Source: Chrysomallon squamiferum
Taxonomy: Eukaryota > Mollusca > Gastropoda > Neomphalida > Peltospiridae
Direction: 5' to 3'
DNA: 64,000 bases
Assembly (NCBI GenBank): GCA_012295275.1
Contig: CM022668.1
Location: 3,423,383 to 3,487,382 of the forward strand
Shown here: piece by piece, positions 48,142 through 63,726 of the stretch
Layout of the letters: each line of letters starts with the position of its first letter
Position numbering within the stretch: position 1 is the first letter of the stretch
The notes under the pieces: model-generated
Databases searched by the model: none
What the model saw: only the letters and a program-made list of their open reading frames with translations
Told to the model about the DNA's origin: nothing
Made by a program: the position numbers and the translations under genes

Positions 48142-50892
48142 CTGGAAAAACAACAACTTGTTTATTACTTCACATTAATCACTTTCAAAAACATCATTAA
48201 TTATTCAGACTATACAACCAACATTATGACATGAAAACTGAGAATACTTTTATCATATTAAGCTGTTTATTTTGAAAACCAAAGAAATTTTCTTCCCAGA
48301 ACCTTCAAACTTGGCTAACAATTTTTTTTTTTTTTTTTTTTTTAATTGTTTGGCTATGGGTAAGTTTAAGAAAACAAATTTCATATAATGAAATTTTAAC
48401 AGATTCTGCTACTGATAATATACACACTGACTACAAAATTCACAAACAAAATTAAATAAATAAAAAATGTATTTATATAAAAGAAACAGACCATCAACCA
48501 GATTTGAAATATTTCTGCTCTGAGAAATATGCAAATATTCCTAACTACTTCTCATTTGAAAAAACAACTGACTTTGTTATTATATTTTTAGCTTTGTGTG
48601 CCACCTGAATAATTTTAATATTTAATTACCTCTGCTACAGAAAGCAGTAACTGGATAATGAGTGGATATTTCACCTGGGTTAATAGACTCTCATTCCAGC
48701 CACAGTTATTGTTTTTCTAGCACATCTACATGGTAATTAGACATAAAACATCAGTTCCTAACTACCACAAGTATTGTGCCTTTCCTGGCCAGCCATGCAG
48801 AGTTTTATAGTTCTTACTGACATTTTAAAATATGATGTGTAGTGTGTTAAAAATGAATGATGGCAATGTGTGTAAAACAGAATGTGGCTCATTAAAATAG
48901 ATTGTTTTGAACTATTTTGTTTTCCAGATGAGTTTTCACAAGGCGAAGTGTTTCTTATTGGCGTGTTTTATTATTTACAGTGACTCTGAACTGACATATC
49001 ACATGCCAAGCAACATATTTTAATTGTTGAATGTGTTTAATAGTCAGTGATGTTCTCATGTTATTTATTAGGACAAAAGGTGACAAAGTTCAAAGTTTTT
49101 TTGTTTTTTTATGTAGAATGTAATATGACAACAACAACAATAAAAAGATGAATATGACAGAGGAAAAGAAAAATCAGATTAGCTCATGGCAAATAAACTG
49201 TTAGCCTTTTTTTTATTATGTTTTAATTGATGTAGTAAGGTATAAGGTTTATAGATATAGATATAGATAGATAGATGGAGATTCAGACACAGATTATAGA
49301 CAAAATTTTAAATGTCAAATATTTATGTTTACATAGCATTATAAAGACTTCAGTTTAGGAAAGTAAGATTTATACCAAACGAGGTAATATAAGAGAAGTA
49401 CTCAGTGACACCTGACATATTGTTACACAGGTAGGTCTAACTGTTGGTGAAAACACTTCAAGTTCAGGTAAAAACACTCAGCAATATTTACTTATACTAG
49501 TCTAATCTTAACAACAAGTTTTCAATAGAATCAATATTTCATTTATCACAGCCTTCATCTGTAATTTAATTGGCTAAAAAAAATAAAAGAAACAGGACTG
49601 AGAAAGAATTAAACAATTAGTGGTGTTGGTTTGGTGACACAACAACCACAATGTTGTGTACAAGAACAATAAACTGATTTTAAAATAATAAACCTCTCAA
49701 CCCCCTTATGTTTTTAAATTAACATTTCTCAACTGAATTATAACAAGCAATCCATTTTATCTATCTGCAGTTTGTGTATAAATGAATATAGGAAGAAACA
49801 GAATGACAAGGTCATTACTGTTATTTATCTACAGTTGCTGACACCTCAGAAAGTCTAAGTTACTGTCAGTGAGTGAATGAAAGCAAAGTCAGTATTCAAT
49901 ACTCCTGCAGTTGTTGACTTTCTGTATCTGATAGTATTCTCTTGTAATATGTTGGTTCTTTTATTTTAAAAAGACTCATTGTCAATTATCTGAATGTATA
50001 ATCAGCATTGTATGAGATAAAATGCATCTTCCATTTTATCTCACACCCACATATCCATGCAAAACACACACACACACACACACACCCAACACACACACAA
50101 CACACACACAAACACCACACACACACACACACACAACACACACACATACACACAACACAGAAACACACACACAACACAACACACACACACTCTCACAAAG
50201 TCATTTGCCCTAGTATTATAGACAGAAATATAGCATTGTGTCAGAGATTTGCTAAACATCAGTTTTTCTGTGAAACGTGGAAGGATCCAAGCAGTAATAA
50301 AACTTCTTGACTCTCTTCACAGCTCTAATTTAAACAACACACCACAGAGAGAGGTACACTGTCAGTAAAACTAGTACACGTGTGAAGTTTGCTAAGAAAG
50401 TATTGTATTTGTTCTCAAGTCCTGTTTACCTTATAAAAAACTTGGCACAGGCTTGACAGCTTTATATAAACACATTAACAGAGCACATTTGGTTACTCAC
50501 TAAATTTTTCTTTTTCATAATGTAAACAAAAACAAAATTATTCCTAACCTAGTCAGATAGTAAACAATACAATATATATTTTTTAATCTATATATATTTT
50601 TATTTCAAATAAATGTGGTTTGATTAATGTAAAAACATTTTATGTCTTGTTTACATGTATAATAATTACATGTATTAAACAGAACATATTAGAGGAAAAA
50701 AAAAAATGTGGTCTTCCTTTTCATAAATATTATTGTTGTTAATTTATATTATAAAAAACAATCTAGATTAACATTACTAAATACAATTTTTATCAATTTA
50801 TATTTTATTTTTTATTCAAAGTAGTTATTGTATTGTTATTTATATTAAAACAAATTTATACTTCACTAGCTATTTATATATACACACACACA

Positions 50893-51598
50893 CAGTGGTA
50901 CCTTGACTTAAGATTTTAATTTGTTCTGTGACTGAGCTTGTATCTCAGTTTGCTTGTATATCAAATCAATTTTCCCAACTGAAATTAACTGAAATATCAT
51001 TAATCTGTTCCAGCCATCCAAAACAGTCCCATGTTTTTTTTTTTTTTTTTTTTTTGAATAGTAAAAATGTATTTATAAATGACAAAATAAAATATATAAA
51101 GAAATAAATTAGTTTTGATAAGTGTATTTATCTCGGAGATCAGACAAATTATTTTAACACCTTTGGTTGGAGTTACAGCCTTTATCAACTCCTTCAGCTA
51201 CAGTATGGTACATATCATAAAAGTACTACGCTCATACTGACTAGCCAAGTCAACTACATGCACACCTCGCTCATATTTTTCTGTGAATTCAAGCTTTATT
51301 TCAATGGACATCATGCACTTCTTCTTCTCAGCACTTCCTTTACACTCTCTTTCTTAGGATCCATGGTCAGAAAAAAGAAATTTGGCAAAATACTGCAGAA
51401 AACATGAGCACAACACACAGGGAGGCTTCCATGATGAGGTAACCATGTAAACGAGTGAGACATGGGATGCTGGCTGGATTTATGTTGTTTGAACTCACTC
51501 GTCACTTGGATTTTGGCTCACAACTCAAAGCAAAATATCGACCGAGTTACTGCTCATAACTCAAAAAACTTGTAATTTGGTAAGTCAAGGTACCACTG
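50893..51598 (-). mobile_element. pogo/Tigger-like non-autonomous DNA transposon (706 bp)
   Basis: Ends are exact 18-bp inverted repeats: CAGTGGTACCTTGACTTA at the left and TAAGTCAAGGTACCACTG at the right, with looser complementarity continuing inward. CAGTGGTACCT ends are characteristic of Tigger/pogo elements. Inside, the - strand keeps a transposase N-terminus, MDPKKESVKEVLRRRSA (about 51,311-51,361), after which the frame is lost; most of the transposase is deleted. It sits at the edge of a CA repeat, so the expected TA target duplication is obscured. Confidence 0.8.
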
Positions 51599-54500
51599 CA
51601 TATATATATATATATATATATTTTTTTTTCACAAGATAAACTTATTTTCTTCATTTTCTTCTCTTATAAAATATTTATCTTCAAAGCTTCTGTTTTGTTC
51701 ATTGTAGTATTATATGACTGCTGCTGAATTTTGTGGCAAATCGTGGTTTGTTGACCTCCCCACCCTGCAGACGTTTCTATTTTTATACTTAAACAACAGC
51801 CTCACCTGCAGTGACCACAACAGGTTAATGAACAGATAGGTCAAGTGATCATAGATATTCTGACATACCTGTATTGTCTGCTAACCATAGCTGACACAGG
51901 TAGATTGTTACCTGTCCAGGTGTGCAGGTATCAGTGAATAATGCTAGTACAATGCACAGTCTTGTAGTTCTGGCATGGCCAGTCACCTGGATACAAATAA
52001 CATGAATTGTTGTTTTGCAACTTGGCAAAAATAATGAAAGAAAGAAATGAATAATAAAAAGAAAGAGGAAAAGAAAGAAAATTTTATGAAAAGAAAACTC
52101 TAAACTATGAACCAGTATGAACTTTCTTGTTATGGCTGAGAAAAAATTGAATGAAAAAAAAAATTAAAGATTAAAGGATTGAAAGACGGGTAGAAAATGG
52201 ATATTTGGATAGACAGAGTAGATGAATTAAAGGATGGATGGAAAAATGGGAGGATGGTTAATAACTGCCATTGTTACCCTCATAAAATGGTCAAATACAC
52301 TGCAGTCTTGAACCTGATTTTAAAAACAAACTAAAGAGAGTACAAGCAGCAGACTGAATGGACTAGTGAATCAAGAATCATGTACAGCTCCCACTCTCAG
52401 TCAACTGCATATATCAGTATGACGTTTCAGCCAGCAGAAGTAAAGCTTATCTGAAATAATGTAGAGATTTGGTATGTCTCTTGTATAAAGGTTCTGCCAT
52501 GTGTTCCTCACTCAGACAGCTGGGGCTGTGTGTGGTGATAATATCACTACAGTATTATTAAAACACTAAAAACTAATATTTAATATTCCATCTTTCAATT
52601 AAATGTGTTATCAGTTTAATTATGAAACAATATTTTTTTTAAACACAATGCCAAAATGTGAAATATATTTTCTTAAATAGACAAAATAATTAATGTGAGT
52701 GGAGAAATGTAGTCATAAAAGCTGGTGAAATAATAAAAGCAATTAAAAAAAAAAGGACTCTGTGCAACATCTGGTAATGTCAGGTAAATGAAAACATATT
52801 CTAACAAGTTTCAGGATTGATGTGCATGGCATACAAATGTCTGTAAAAGCAGTTAATAAAAACAAAAGTTAAATTATTTTAATTTAGTTTTAACAAGAGT
52901 CAAATTCGAAACATCACACACATCAAGTAACTTGCAAAATAGCAAGCGTGTCAAACTCTCTTTCATTGCTGACCAAGCAAGGAGCACTGAAGCAGAAGAT
53001 AACCTGCAGGGTTATCAGCCCTTGTCTGAACCCTTCTGTTAAAAACATCCTCCAGGTGGAGTGACACAAATGATGAAACCAAGTGTTATCAATCTGATAT
53101 CATGTATAGAGAGCTACTATCTGGAAAACTGGCAAACAGTACTGTGTTGTGATTAGAACAGTGCATGTTTGTGTCTATCTAGGTTACAGAACTCTTTTGT
53201 ACAGGTACATGCATACACTGTAGAGGTGCAAGTGGAAAGAAAGAGGAGGATGACAAAAAATGAGTTTATAAAGCTATCTGGAAGTGTCTGTATTTCTATT
53301 GCTAAGATGTTTGGTTTCAAATCTTTATTAGCAGTATCTTTATCGTGTAAGCACAGATGCACATATCACAGTCTGTGTTATTATGGTGTTGTGTACAAAG
53401 TTGTAAAGCTGACTCTGAGGTCTTATATATGCATTTTTAATTGTGTCACTCTGAACTGCTCATAAAGTAGTAAAGTCTAGTATCAACAAACTACAACAGT
53501 GGACATCTTATCAGTGACCAGCCCTTGACCTGTATGTCCACTGTCCTTACCACCTGGGCTATCACAGACATACAGCCTTACATACAGTCACACACACACA
53601 CACACACACACACATTTACTGAACATTCACAGACAGAAAGAAAAAAAACCTGTTTGAAAAGAGCTAATATTTAGCTAGAGAAATGTTCTTTGACAAATAC
53701 ACAAATGAATATAATTCAGATTCATCTAAGAGGAGAAATGATTTTCAGAGAACAAATGTGTGAACAGTGACTGCAGAAAGGCTGTTTGGTTTTAGAAACA
53801 CTATCTTCCTAACAACTAACAGCAGTGATATTGTTATTCAAATAAGACTGATTTGTCTGTTATTCCATCAACAGCGTAAATTGTATATGAAAATGATTTC
53901 TTCTATTATAAGCCCAATTATCCATACAAATTCTCATATACTGGAATGCCCGCTATAGTAATAACTTTCAAGTATAAAATACATGCTGTATTAAATGATC
54001 TGATATCTAACATGCAGTTATACATTAACAACATTTCTTTTTAAAATCTATTTGCTTAGTGATTTTTTTGTTGAAATAAAGAGCCTGTATAATCTATGAA
54101 AGACTAAACAAGACGTCCCTCCCCTTATTTATGGCAACACCTACATAAAGTGGGCAAAAGAAGGAGCTGAACAAAAAACTGTTTGAAACTAATAAAATGA
54201 CTGAACATTCTACTGGTGACAACTATTTAAAGAATTCAACAGACCATAGAACAGGTTACATTCAAGATATTATCTGAGTTAGTGGTCCAGAAACAACAGA
54301 TGAAAAGTTTAAGTTCAAATAACCACTAACACGCTATATTACAAAGCAGTTTTCAAGTAATCCTTTGCAATATATTAAAAATTATAGAAATTTAAACCAA
54401 TTTAATATTATTTTAGTTTTGTTTGAATTGTGATAGTAACAGAATTTTATACTGAATAAATGATATAGTTGTAAACAAAGTTCTAAAACCTTTTATCATG

Positions 54501-55617
54501 GTATTTTTTACATGTATTTCTCAAAGGTCAAACAGAAAGTCAGATCTGTGAGTTGTGTAACAGTTCAAACCTCTGTGTTATTAGCATGTGTCTTCAAAGT
54601 TTGAAAGTTTTGTTATCCACAGACGTGATTCTGATTGCAAACAGTGAAATCAGCTGATTCTGGTTTCACATCAATGTTTAGAGAAGAAAATGTCCACAGA
54701 AGAACTGGTTCAAATTAGTTCTCTCCAAACATTTCATGTTTAGCTACAACACCGCTCACAACAACACAGCCCAACATTTACCAGCTGCTTTAATAGTAAT
54801 CATTAATGAAATATACTTTTACACATAAAAATAATAAAAATAATAAAATAATACATAAAAGTATAGCACTATTGTAAAATAGTCCAGTGCAGCATAGTTG
54901 TATTCTAATAGTATTAGTACTGTATTATATGCTAGTATAAAACAATAATAAAAAAACAAGAAAAAACAAGAAGAAATTAAAAGGTGCTAAAAATGTTGGG
55001 TTTTTTGTTTTTTTTTAATGTTTTTTTAATGGGTTTTTTGAAGTTGAGGTCAAGATCTAATCTCACTTCATCTGGATCAAGCTTCCTTCATGCTGCTTGA
55101 GTTAGATCTAAGAGTACTCTCTGTACTTGTTGCACCTGCAGTTCTATAACATATACCAAGTGGGGGGCTGGTGGATACTGGTGGGGGACAGAACACAAAG
55201 GTTAAATATTTAGTTACTCCATTGAGGCAACATCCTCAAAGTGATACAAAGATCAGTTTGTTTTGTTTAGTAAATCTTGTTATTACTGGGTTATGTTACT
55301 ATGTATATTTGTGAATTTGTCCAAATATCACAGTTACTGGTTATAGTATTACAAACTAAGGTAATTAACTAATGTTATTATGTTTGTAGTGGCTATTGTT
55401 GTGGTAATTTTAATAGTAGAAGCAGCTGTTGTGTTAGTTGTAGCAAATAATTCTTTGTTTATAATTAGATGAAATAATGTTTTTAAGAGGGGCATCTTTT
55501 ATAAATCTGTTTTAAAAAAGAATAAAAATAAATTGAAAAACGTTTTCTAAATTAGGTATAAATTTGTCTCTCTTACACCTGAGAGTGGACAGTGCTAGCA
55601 AATTAGTCATCAGGAAC

Positions 55618-55681
55618 AGTGCAGTGAATCAAAGACAGTGCTGTGAATCAAAGACAGTGCTGTGAATCAAAGACAGTGCTC
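55618..55681 (+). repeat. 21-bp tandem repeat, three copies
   Basis: GTGCTGTGAATCAAAGACA repeated in direct order with one or two differences. Confidence 0.85.
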
Positions 55682-57125
55682 TTCTGTAAATGACAACACA
55701 ACAGAGGCAACTCGAGCAGTGTTTGTTTGACTGCTGTCAACATTCACCATCCTGGCACAAGTTTAACAAGGGAAGTCTGACAATAGAAACACATTTCTCA
55801 ATAAAAAAAAAAATGTGATTGAAAAATATTCAGGAAATATTATCTGGGAAAATAACTTCAACTCCCATCTTCCTGTCTACCGGTCCAATAATAGCTGGTT
55901 TTAATTATAATCCACTTGATGTTAATGATGACACATTCAGTATTTATTAACTTTCAAAATATTATTATTCAGTAACAGATTATTGATTTTAATATTGGTC
56001 CATTTTTGTTATAAACAAAGAGCAATTTATGCTCAAAATTTTAATAAAAAAATAATTTAGTAAATTTTATACAACTGTACTTGTTCTAAACACAAAAACA
56101 GAAAACAGGATTTAAGTCAAGGTTATCTCTTACTTGAAAAAAAAAAAAAACAAAGGTAAACTTCAAAACATTTTATAGTTAATTTATGAAAAAGCAGATA
56201 TTTTTTTTTATTATTAGTTTTTTCTTTACAACTGATATCAGTTGTAAAGAATGCTGAATAGCTGAGGTTAAACTGTGGACTGGCAAGATTGCTCAGAGCT
56301 TGTTGTTGGACACTATGAAAGACATGATTTGTATTGTGGCTCAGTTGGAGATGAATTTAGAACCAGTCTTCGTGGAGTGATCATGGGATTCTCACTATTC
56401 ACTTGGATGGTTTTGTCATGTTTTGTCACGGTCCAGTGGGTTCCAGGACAGCTCTGTGGTGCCTAGTATACCCAATTATACCAGGCATTGTGTGCTCACA
56501 GCACTCACAGATCTTTTGTGCTCACTTTTCAAGTAAAGTAATTCAAGAGAACTACCTGCTCCTTGTGTCCTTAATATTCAGTTTCTTCTCCATGGGTAAC
56601 TTGAACCTACTTCAATTCAAACTACTTTTTTCTCATTCCTTCCTTCCTTCTTTCCTTCTGTATTCCTTCTGTATTTTTTCTCTCTACACTCTTCCCTGAT
56701 AATTCATTAGTTACAACAAGTTCATTTAATACTTCACATCACTAATACTTTGTTAACCTCATAGCAGTAGTAGTGTGTTGTAAAATATATCAAACAAGAC
56801 TAGAATACTTGGAGTAGCCTACATTATGATGATGTACACTATCTGGTGAAGAAGGTGAAACCTAAAATTAGTCCCTTGAAAAGATAAGCAGTAAAACATA
56901 AACAGATGTGTCACTGTAAACAAGTACTAGTAAAATGACAGTAAGCTGTGTAATACAGTAGTTTATAGTATACACTGACAGTTACTGTGAGTCACGATAG
57001 AGTCACTGTCTGTTTCTCCATCTTGGAATGTGTTGTGTGTGCTATTTAGGATATACGTTTTACAGTTTTTGTTTTCATATACAGTTTGTTGAATATTATA
57101 ATAGAAACAATCATACACACATGCG

Positions 57126-57171
<46 letters not shown>

Positions 57172-57487
57172 TGCACTTTTAAATATATCTAAGCAAGTGT
57201 CGAATTGCTTCTGGCTGGTACTGCATACCACACAAAAAGTCAAACTTCAGTCAAACTTTCCCACAGTTTTATTTTTACTTGTCTGCATGTATTTCTGTGT
57301 GTCTGATTCAGACAGACATGCCAGCCTGACCTTTACTATTCTGATCTGGCTGTTTCTCGTGTGACCTTTCCTGACACCTGGATAATTACCTGTACACTTC
57401 ATCTTATTTACACTGTACTTTGTCATCCAGTAACAATACATACAGCCAGAAATAACGATACTGACAGAACAAATACATCAAAATAAG

Positions 57488-57520
<33 letters not shown>

Positions 57521-59531
57521 TTTCATAATAATCCACACACTCATGGACACACTAAAACACATTAACAGTTACTAATATAATCTGTTATAAAAGAAACATA
57601 ACTAAACTATTTTAAAATTATACATGGTATGTGCTATCTATAAAATTTCTTCTTTTTTTAATTTGAATACTGTACCTTTAACAGGTAGCTATTTATAAAA
57701 AAAAAATTGAAAACAAATTGAACATTACGCTATTTTTCTTAACAAATTTATTTAAATCTCTTTAACTTCAAGAAATAATTATTTTATTAATAAAAAATAC
57801 AGTTTTAACTACTCAATACTAATACTCCTTTTCACATTTTTTTACAAGCATTCTTCTGTTCATTTCCTTAATTCTTTCATGTTGAAACATTTTTAAAATT
57901 AAAAAGAAGTCATTACATTTTTATTTTGATGAAGGTGCTAATGAAGAAAAGCTTGACACATAAGATGAGAAATAACATCTACATGCACACTGTAACCATT
58001 CTTGTTGAAAAACACCATCAAGTTCTTTTTCTCTTAATTCATTTTGCCATGGCCAGGAGGACCCTTGCGGAGGCTTACACTTTAATTATAGCCAGGAGAC
58101 TGAGTCTTAGCTGGCTCAGTTATACCACTCTTGTGTCTATTGTAAACTGGCTTTCTCACTATGGGCAAAGAATCTGTGCAATGAGGCCCGTTTAAGGTTT
58201 GAAAAAATTACTGGAAATAAAGACAATTATTTTGAAATTAGGTATACAGAATGTCAACAAATGGGAACTTGTCTTAAATTTGGTTGTTTTTTTCATTCTC
58301 GAAACCAGTGATCCCAGTTCAAACCTTCTCAGCAACAGTGAATAAATCATGTAAGTTTAGAAATATCACGCCATATATCCGTTATCCAAGTTAAAAGAAA
58401 TTATAAAAAAAAATATATATACATGGTAGCATATACCACAAAAGTAGTTAAAACATTTATATAAATAATGAAAGGAATTAAATGGGTTTTTTTATTTCTA
58501 AATAACTCAGGTTTAGTATATTATTAATAACGTGACCTTTACAGGGCCTCTCTATTTGATTTATCAAGGTCCCTTTGGAAAAGTTTCTACTTTGCCATGG
58601 ATGATAATTTACATATTAAATAAAAAGGAAAAAAAAAAAAAAGTCTTATTGTAAGATGAACACAAAGAGTAGCCACAGATTAGCCCTTCCCTTCTTTCCT
58701 AGCATGACATAGTGTTTCTTAACACAAGTAAATAAACAACATGTGACACTGAAATATCAGGCAGCAGGGACCCCCAACCATCATCCTCACAAGTGATGTT
58801 TTGCTACATAAGTGAGATTCCAGGACATGATAAAATCATATGACTGACATATTACTGTTGTTTTGTGTTTCCCGGTTTTATGCCACACTAAGTATTTTCA
58901 TTATTCATGTATCAGAGGGGGAAAAAAAAGAATGGATAAAAGAAATATAAATGAAATATGTTAACAAAAATTGTGCAAAACATTCAAATAAATTTTATTT
59001 GATTACTTTTTGTTTTTTGAATTTCTTCCTAAAAAACATTAAAAAAAAAAAAATAGTTAAGAAATGAAAACAGAAACTTGTAAAAGAAGAAGGATGTCAC
59101 AAAATAATGAACTTGTGAAATGAGGGCACACATTATTAAATACTAGTATTTTTTATAACAGATTGGTCTGACTGCACAAGACTGCCGAATGACCCAGAGA
59201 TGACCTGAACAAGAGTGACACACAGACCAATGTCCACATAAAACCAGATGATATGGCTACAACAACTGTGAATCAACACAATAACTTGGTTACCATGGTA
59301 TCAAATCTGCAATAAGTATTAAAACATGTATGTTGAAACAGATATAGAAAGGTTATGGCCAGACCAGTCTGCAGTAAAACCATGAATTATAAACAATGGC
59401 AAACCTGTTGTTCTGTGTACCTCGGTAATTAATTACACAGGGCTTTTTATGGTCAAAGTGATGAACCCCACTGCCCAGTTGGATAGATGTTTGTTGTTTA
59501 AAAATCAGTTGAACAGTTTGTGGATGGTAAC

Positions 59532-59885
<354 letters not shown>

Positions 59886-62800
59886 CTAAAAGTACTAGCA
59901 GTAGTTTATTATCACTACTTTCTTATCTTTCTCTTTTATATATATCATCCTGTACATGTGGCTGAATTCCTGTATAATATATGATATATTAAACACACAC
60001 TTATATCAAGCAGTCATTTCCTGTTTCTTAGCATTTAATTTATTAGTTAAGTACTTCCTTCCACATTGATTTTGTTACATACATTATGTCAAGTAACAGA
60101 GTATCTTAAAAATAATGGTTTGTTATTATTTCACACCACATACACATCCTATCTGATTCTCTCACTGCCTCCAAAAACATCTCACATAAAGTCCAATGGT
60201 CAGTTAATATTAATACTAAGTGGCACTGCTGGTTATCTGACCATTGGCAATTTAAAATTCATACAATTATAACTTTGGCAATTTAACACTAATCAGTCGA
60301 CAGCTACTGTTAATTACAGGATGAGTTTAATCATTTACACCGGTATCTGAACCACTTCGGTCCAGTCAGGGTTTATCTGGGATGTAAGTCTATCCATCAG
60401 TTTTGAGAACCACTGACTTACAACTGCTCACAAACACAACATGTGCTGTTTTAATGGCCACTTCAGCATCTGTCGTTACCAGACAGATTCAACAGGGTAC
60501 TAATTAACTAACAAGTCACAGTTCTGCAGGAACTTCTGGTGTGTTAAAAATAATTAATATCAAATGAAAGGGGAGGGGGTCTGGTTTCACAATTCAAGTA
60601 TAATCAGATTAAGTAAGTTAACACAATGCAATGAGACCTGTCTGCACTTTATGAACTGATATTGTAAATATATAAGTACAAGTCTCAGTAAAAGGTGAAG
60701 ACATTCCTGGGATGAAATGAAGATGCCAGGTGCACTGTAGTATACAAAAACACAAATAAATAAATAAATAAATAACCCTTAAGGTTGAAAATGTTTTTCT
60801 CAAAATGTGACAATAAAATATGATTAATGAATATTTAATGATAAGATGGTAATGATAATGATAAAATGAACAAAAATAATTTTTAAAAGTTTCTTTTTTC
60901 ATTAAATTCAGAAATGTATAAAATACAGATGTATATTATTATAAAGAAGTATATATATATATATAGCTAAATATTATGTAATCTTTGATGTAATGCATTT
61001 AGAAAGTTAAACAGGTTACAATCATTTCTTCTGTCAGTGTGACTTCATGCGTTTGCCTTCCTGCAGGTCAGATTAAATTGACTAAATGGAAAGAGGAATT
61101 GTAAAGCTGAATTGTGACACAATAACCACACTACACCTATTTTAAGTAATCAATATTCATTGGCTGTGGCAAACTAACTGTGCACATGTCTGAGTTAATT
61201 AAAAACAACTGAAAGAAAATTAAATATATATATATGAAATAAATAAAAATAAAAAGAGAAATCAACAGTAAATGAAAAATATATATATTTTTTAAAATAT
61301 TGATGGAAAATAAAGCAATAAAAATTATGAATAATTTATATAATTAATTAATTAAACATTGTATTTACTTATTTATAATTGTTCAGTGAAACACTGTCCA
61401 CTCATTTCCAACTATCATCCACCGACTGACTAAATTCTAACTAAATAACAAAAAGCAAAACAAAAAAAAAGAAAGAAGAAGAAATAAACAGATATTAAAG
61501 TACTCAAAGATTAGCTTGTAATGGAGACCAACTGAAAAATCAACACATTGCCAATTAAATGTTTAAATAATGTTTCCAATACAAAGAGACCTATTGATTT
61601 TGCAATGATGAACCAGTCATAAAAACAAAGAGGACCATGTCTTGGACATATTGCACAAAAACCACCAGTTTAAACTAACAACATCGTCCTTTGAGAGCAG
61701 AGATTTAAAAACTAGATGAGAAGGCAGTGAGGCCTAAAGGCAGTTTGGAATCTGTAAACCCCTAGGGTTTTCTTCATCAATAAAGGCCAAAAGTACTTGA
61801 GGCTGGAAACAATGGGAGACATTTAACTTATTCATAAATAAAACAGCCAGCCAGAGATATGGCTAGATGAAAGAAAGAATGCTGTGTTCAGTGCTACAGA
61901 CACTGTTTGTAATGTTTATCACTTTATGTAATGATAATAACACATAACAGCACACGTGTATATAGTATGTACATATCTGCTTTTAATTTATTAACATTAA
62001 ATAAGATATCTGTAACTATACACTCTTACTATTCACTAAATACATAGAAAGTTGATAAACTAATTAAAGGACATGTTTGAGGTTTACTGTTTCCCTTGTG
62101 CTTCAAATTTAAGAAATCACTGAAATATTAAAAACAAGATTATCTGTGAAACAACCGCATTAACTAAAATTTGAAACCCTTCTTCCTAAAAAAAGATGTA
62201 TAAACAAAAGCAGTAAACATGTATGAGTTAATATAATAAAGTATCTGTTAATGTAATTAAATGTACACAAAATGAGCTGTGAGGTAAGAAGCTGTGCAGC
62301 ATCCAGGGAACATGGTGTGTATCAGTATTTACATCTCAGTGAGATGAAACAAACAGTGTATTTCAGACATTACGTGGAAACACATGATGTTTGGTTTATG
62401 AGGGAAAAAATATAGTTAGATTGAGTTTCTTTAGAACAATGTCGAGCCATTAATAATTATGAATGATTAACTAAAAATCATTTTATTGACATAAAATAAA
62501 ATAAAACTTCATGTGTAAGCAAAGGATTTTTATAAAATGTGTTAGCTTAAATCAAGGAGCTATTTTTGCAGTAGTAGAACAAAAACTGTCTTATTAAAAG
62601 TGCTGAAACTTATAAACTAATAGAATAATTGTTAATCTCTGTCGTAGTGGTTATCATGTCTGCTGCAGTGACTGCAGTATCTTCTGGAAATAACTGCAGC
62701 TTCAACATCTAAATTAGAAGCCAGTTGCCACTACTACACATTGCTATAATACAAAAGTACAATTTTGGTCAAGAGTTATATATTTTTCATTGAGACAGAG

Positions 62801-63647
62801 TACTTGTATACAAAGTACCATACAAAGTAGTAAAATGTGTTGTAAACAGGAAACAGAGTATACAAAGTATTTCAGTGAATGCAAAGTATTGGTCTATTTG
62901 ACATCTGTCCATTAGGTCTGACCTGGAGGTCATGAACTTTTCATTTCTTTGGCACCTTGGCACTGACGTCCTTCAAAGAATGCGAAACCATTTTGCACCT
63001 GAATCATCATCACACAGCACACAGCATACAAGAAAGGAAGTGTCTCATTTTATATTAAACAGATTATTTGCTTCTACAGCCATATTTATATATGGTTGAA
63101 AATTATAGAAATAATGAGAGGAAACTCAAGCTGTCACAGGACTGACTGTTATTTTTCAGTTAACAGCAAGCTATCTTTTAGTATTTGCACCTTAAAATAG
63201 TTATAATAACAGAAAAGACTGCACATGACCTTTGATAAACCAGAAATAGGACAGTGGGCAGAAAACAGTGTGAATGAAGGGGTTTTTATCCAGTGACCTA
63301 TTGTATTCAAAATCTGCACACACTAATGTCTGATTTACAGCTCTCTATAAAATGTATATATTACATACTCATTCACTCCTACTCTTTCTCTCTCTCACTA
63401 ATGACACATTATACATGTATGACAGACATTGTAAGAGAGGCACAGCCAGCAGACTGATTATACTAAAACACGTCAACACATTCCTAGAAAGGTTGATGTC
63501 TGGATTTAGTAAACAAACATTAATCTCTGTAAACATTCTCCACTATCATGGACCTAACAGTAAATGAATAATATTTATCACAAAGACAGTCACTATATCA
63601 AGACATGAAAACAGTAATATTCAGCATACAGTCATTTTTAACAATAC

Positions 63648-63726
63648 CTACATCTTCATGTCTATTCTGAACCAACTCCATCTCTAACTTTTGTAATAAT
63701 CTTTGTTTTTCCTTCAAAGAAAGCAC
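63648..63726 (-). CDS. Isolated coiled-coil exon of an unidentified gene
   Basis: 79 nt, phase 0 in, phase 1 out, with good acceptor (tcctgttgcag) and donor (gtattg). The only open frame reads VLSLKEKQRLLQKLEMELVQ then NRHEDV, a heptad-like amphipathic helix. The Lys/Glu/Leu composition and splice sites look real. It does not resemble any semaphorin part, so it should belong to another - strand gene entering from the right. Family not recognised. Confidence 0.5.

Noticed and set aside
51904-52000. Possible semaphorin signal-peptide exon on - strand (RLCIVLALFTDTC-like stretch before a gtaaca donor)
   Set aside because: No in-frame ATG upstream in a suitable place and the donor phase is 0, while exon 1 needs phase 1.
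53153-53465. Opposed frames of 69 and 98 codons on both strands
   Set aside because: Mutual shadows in unstructured sequence; no similarity or splice support.
56275-56699. Overlapping + strand frames of 63 and 98 codons
   Set aside because: No recognisable domain, no splice partners, and the region lies within presumed semaphorin intron.
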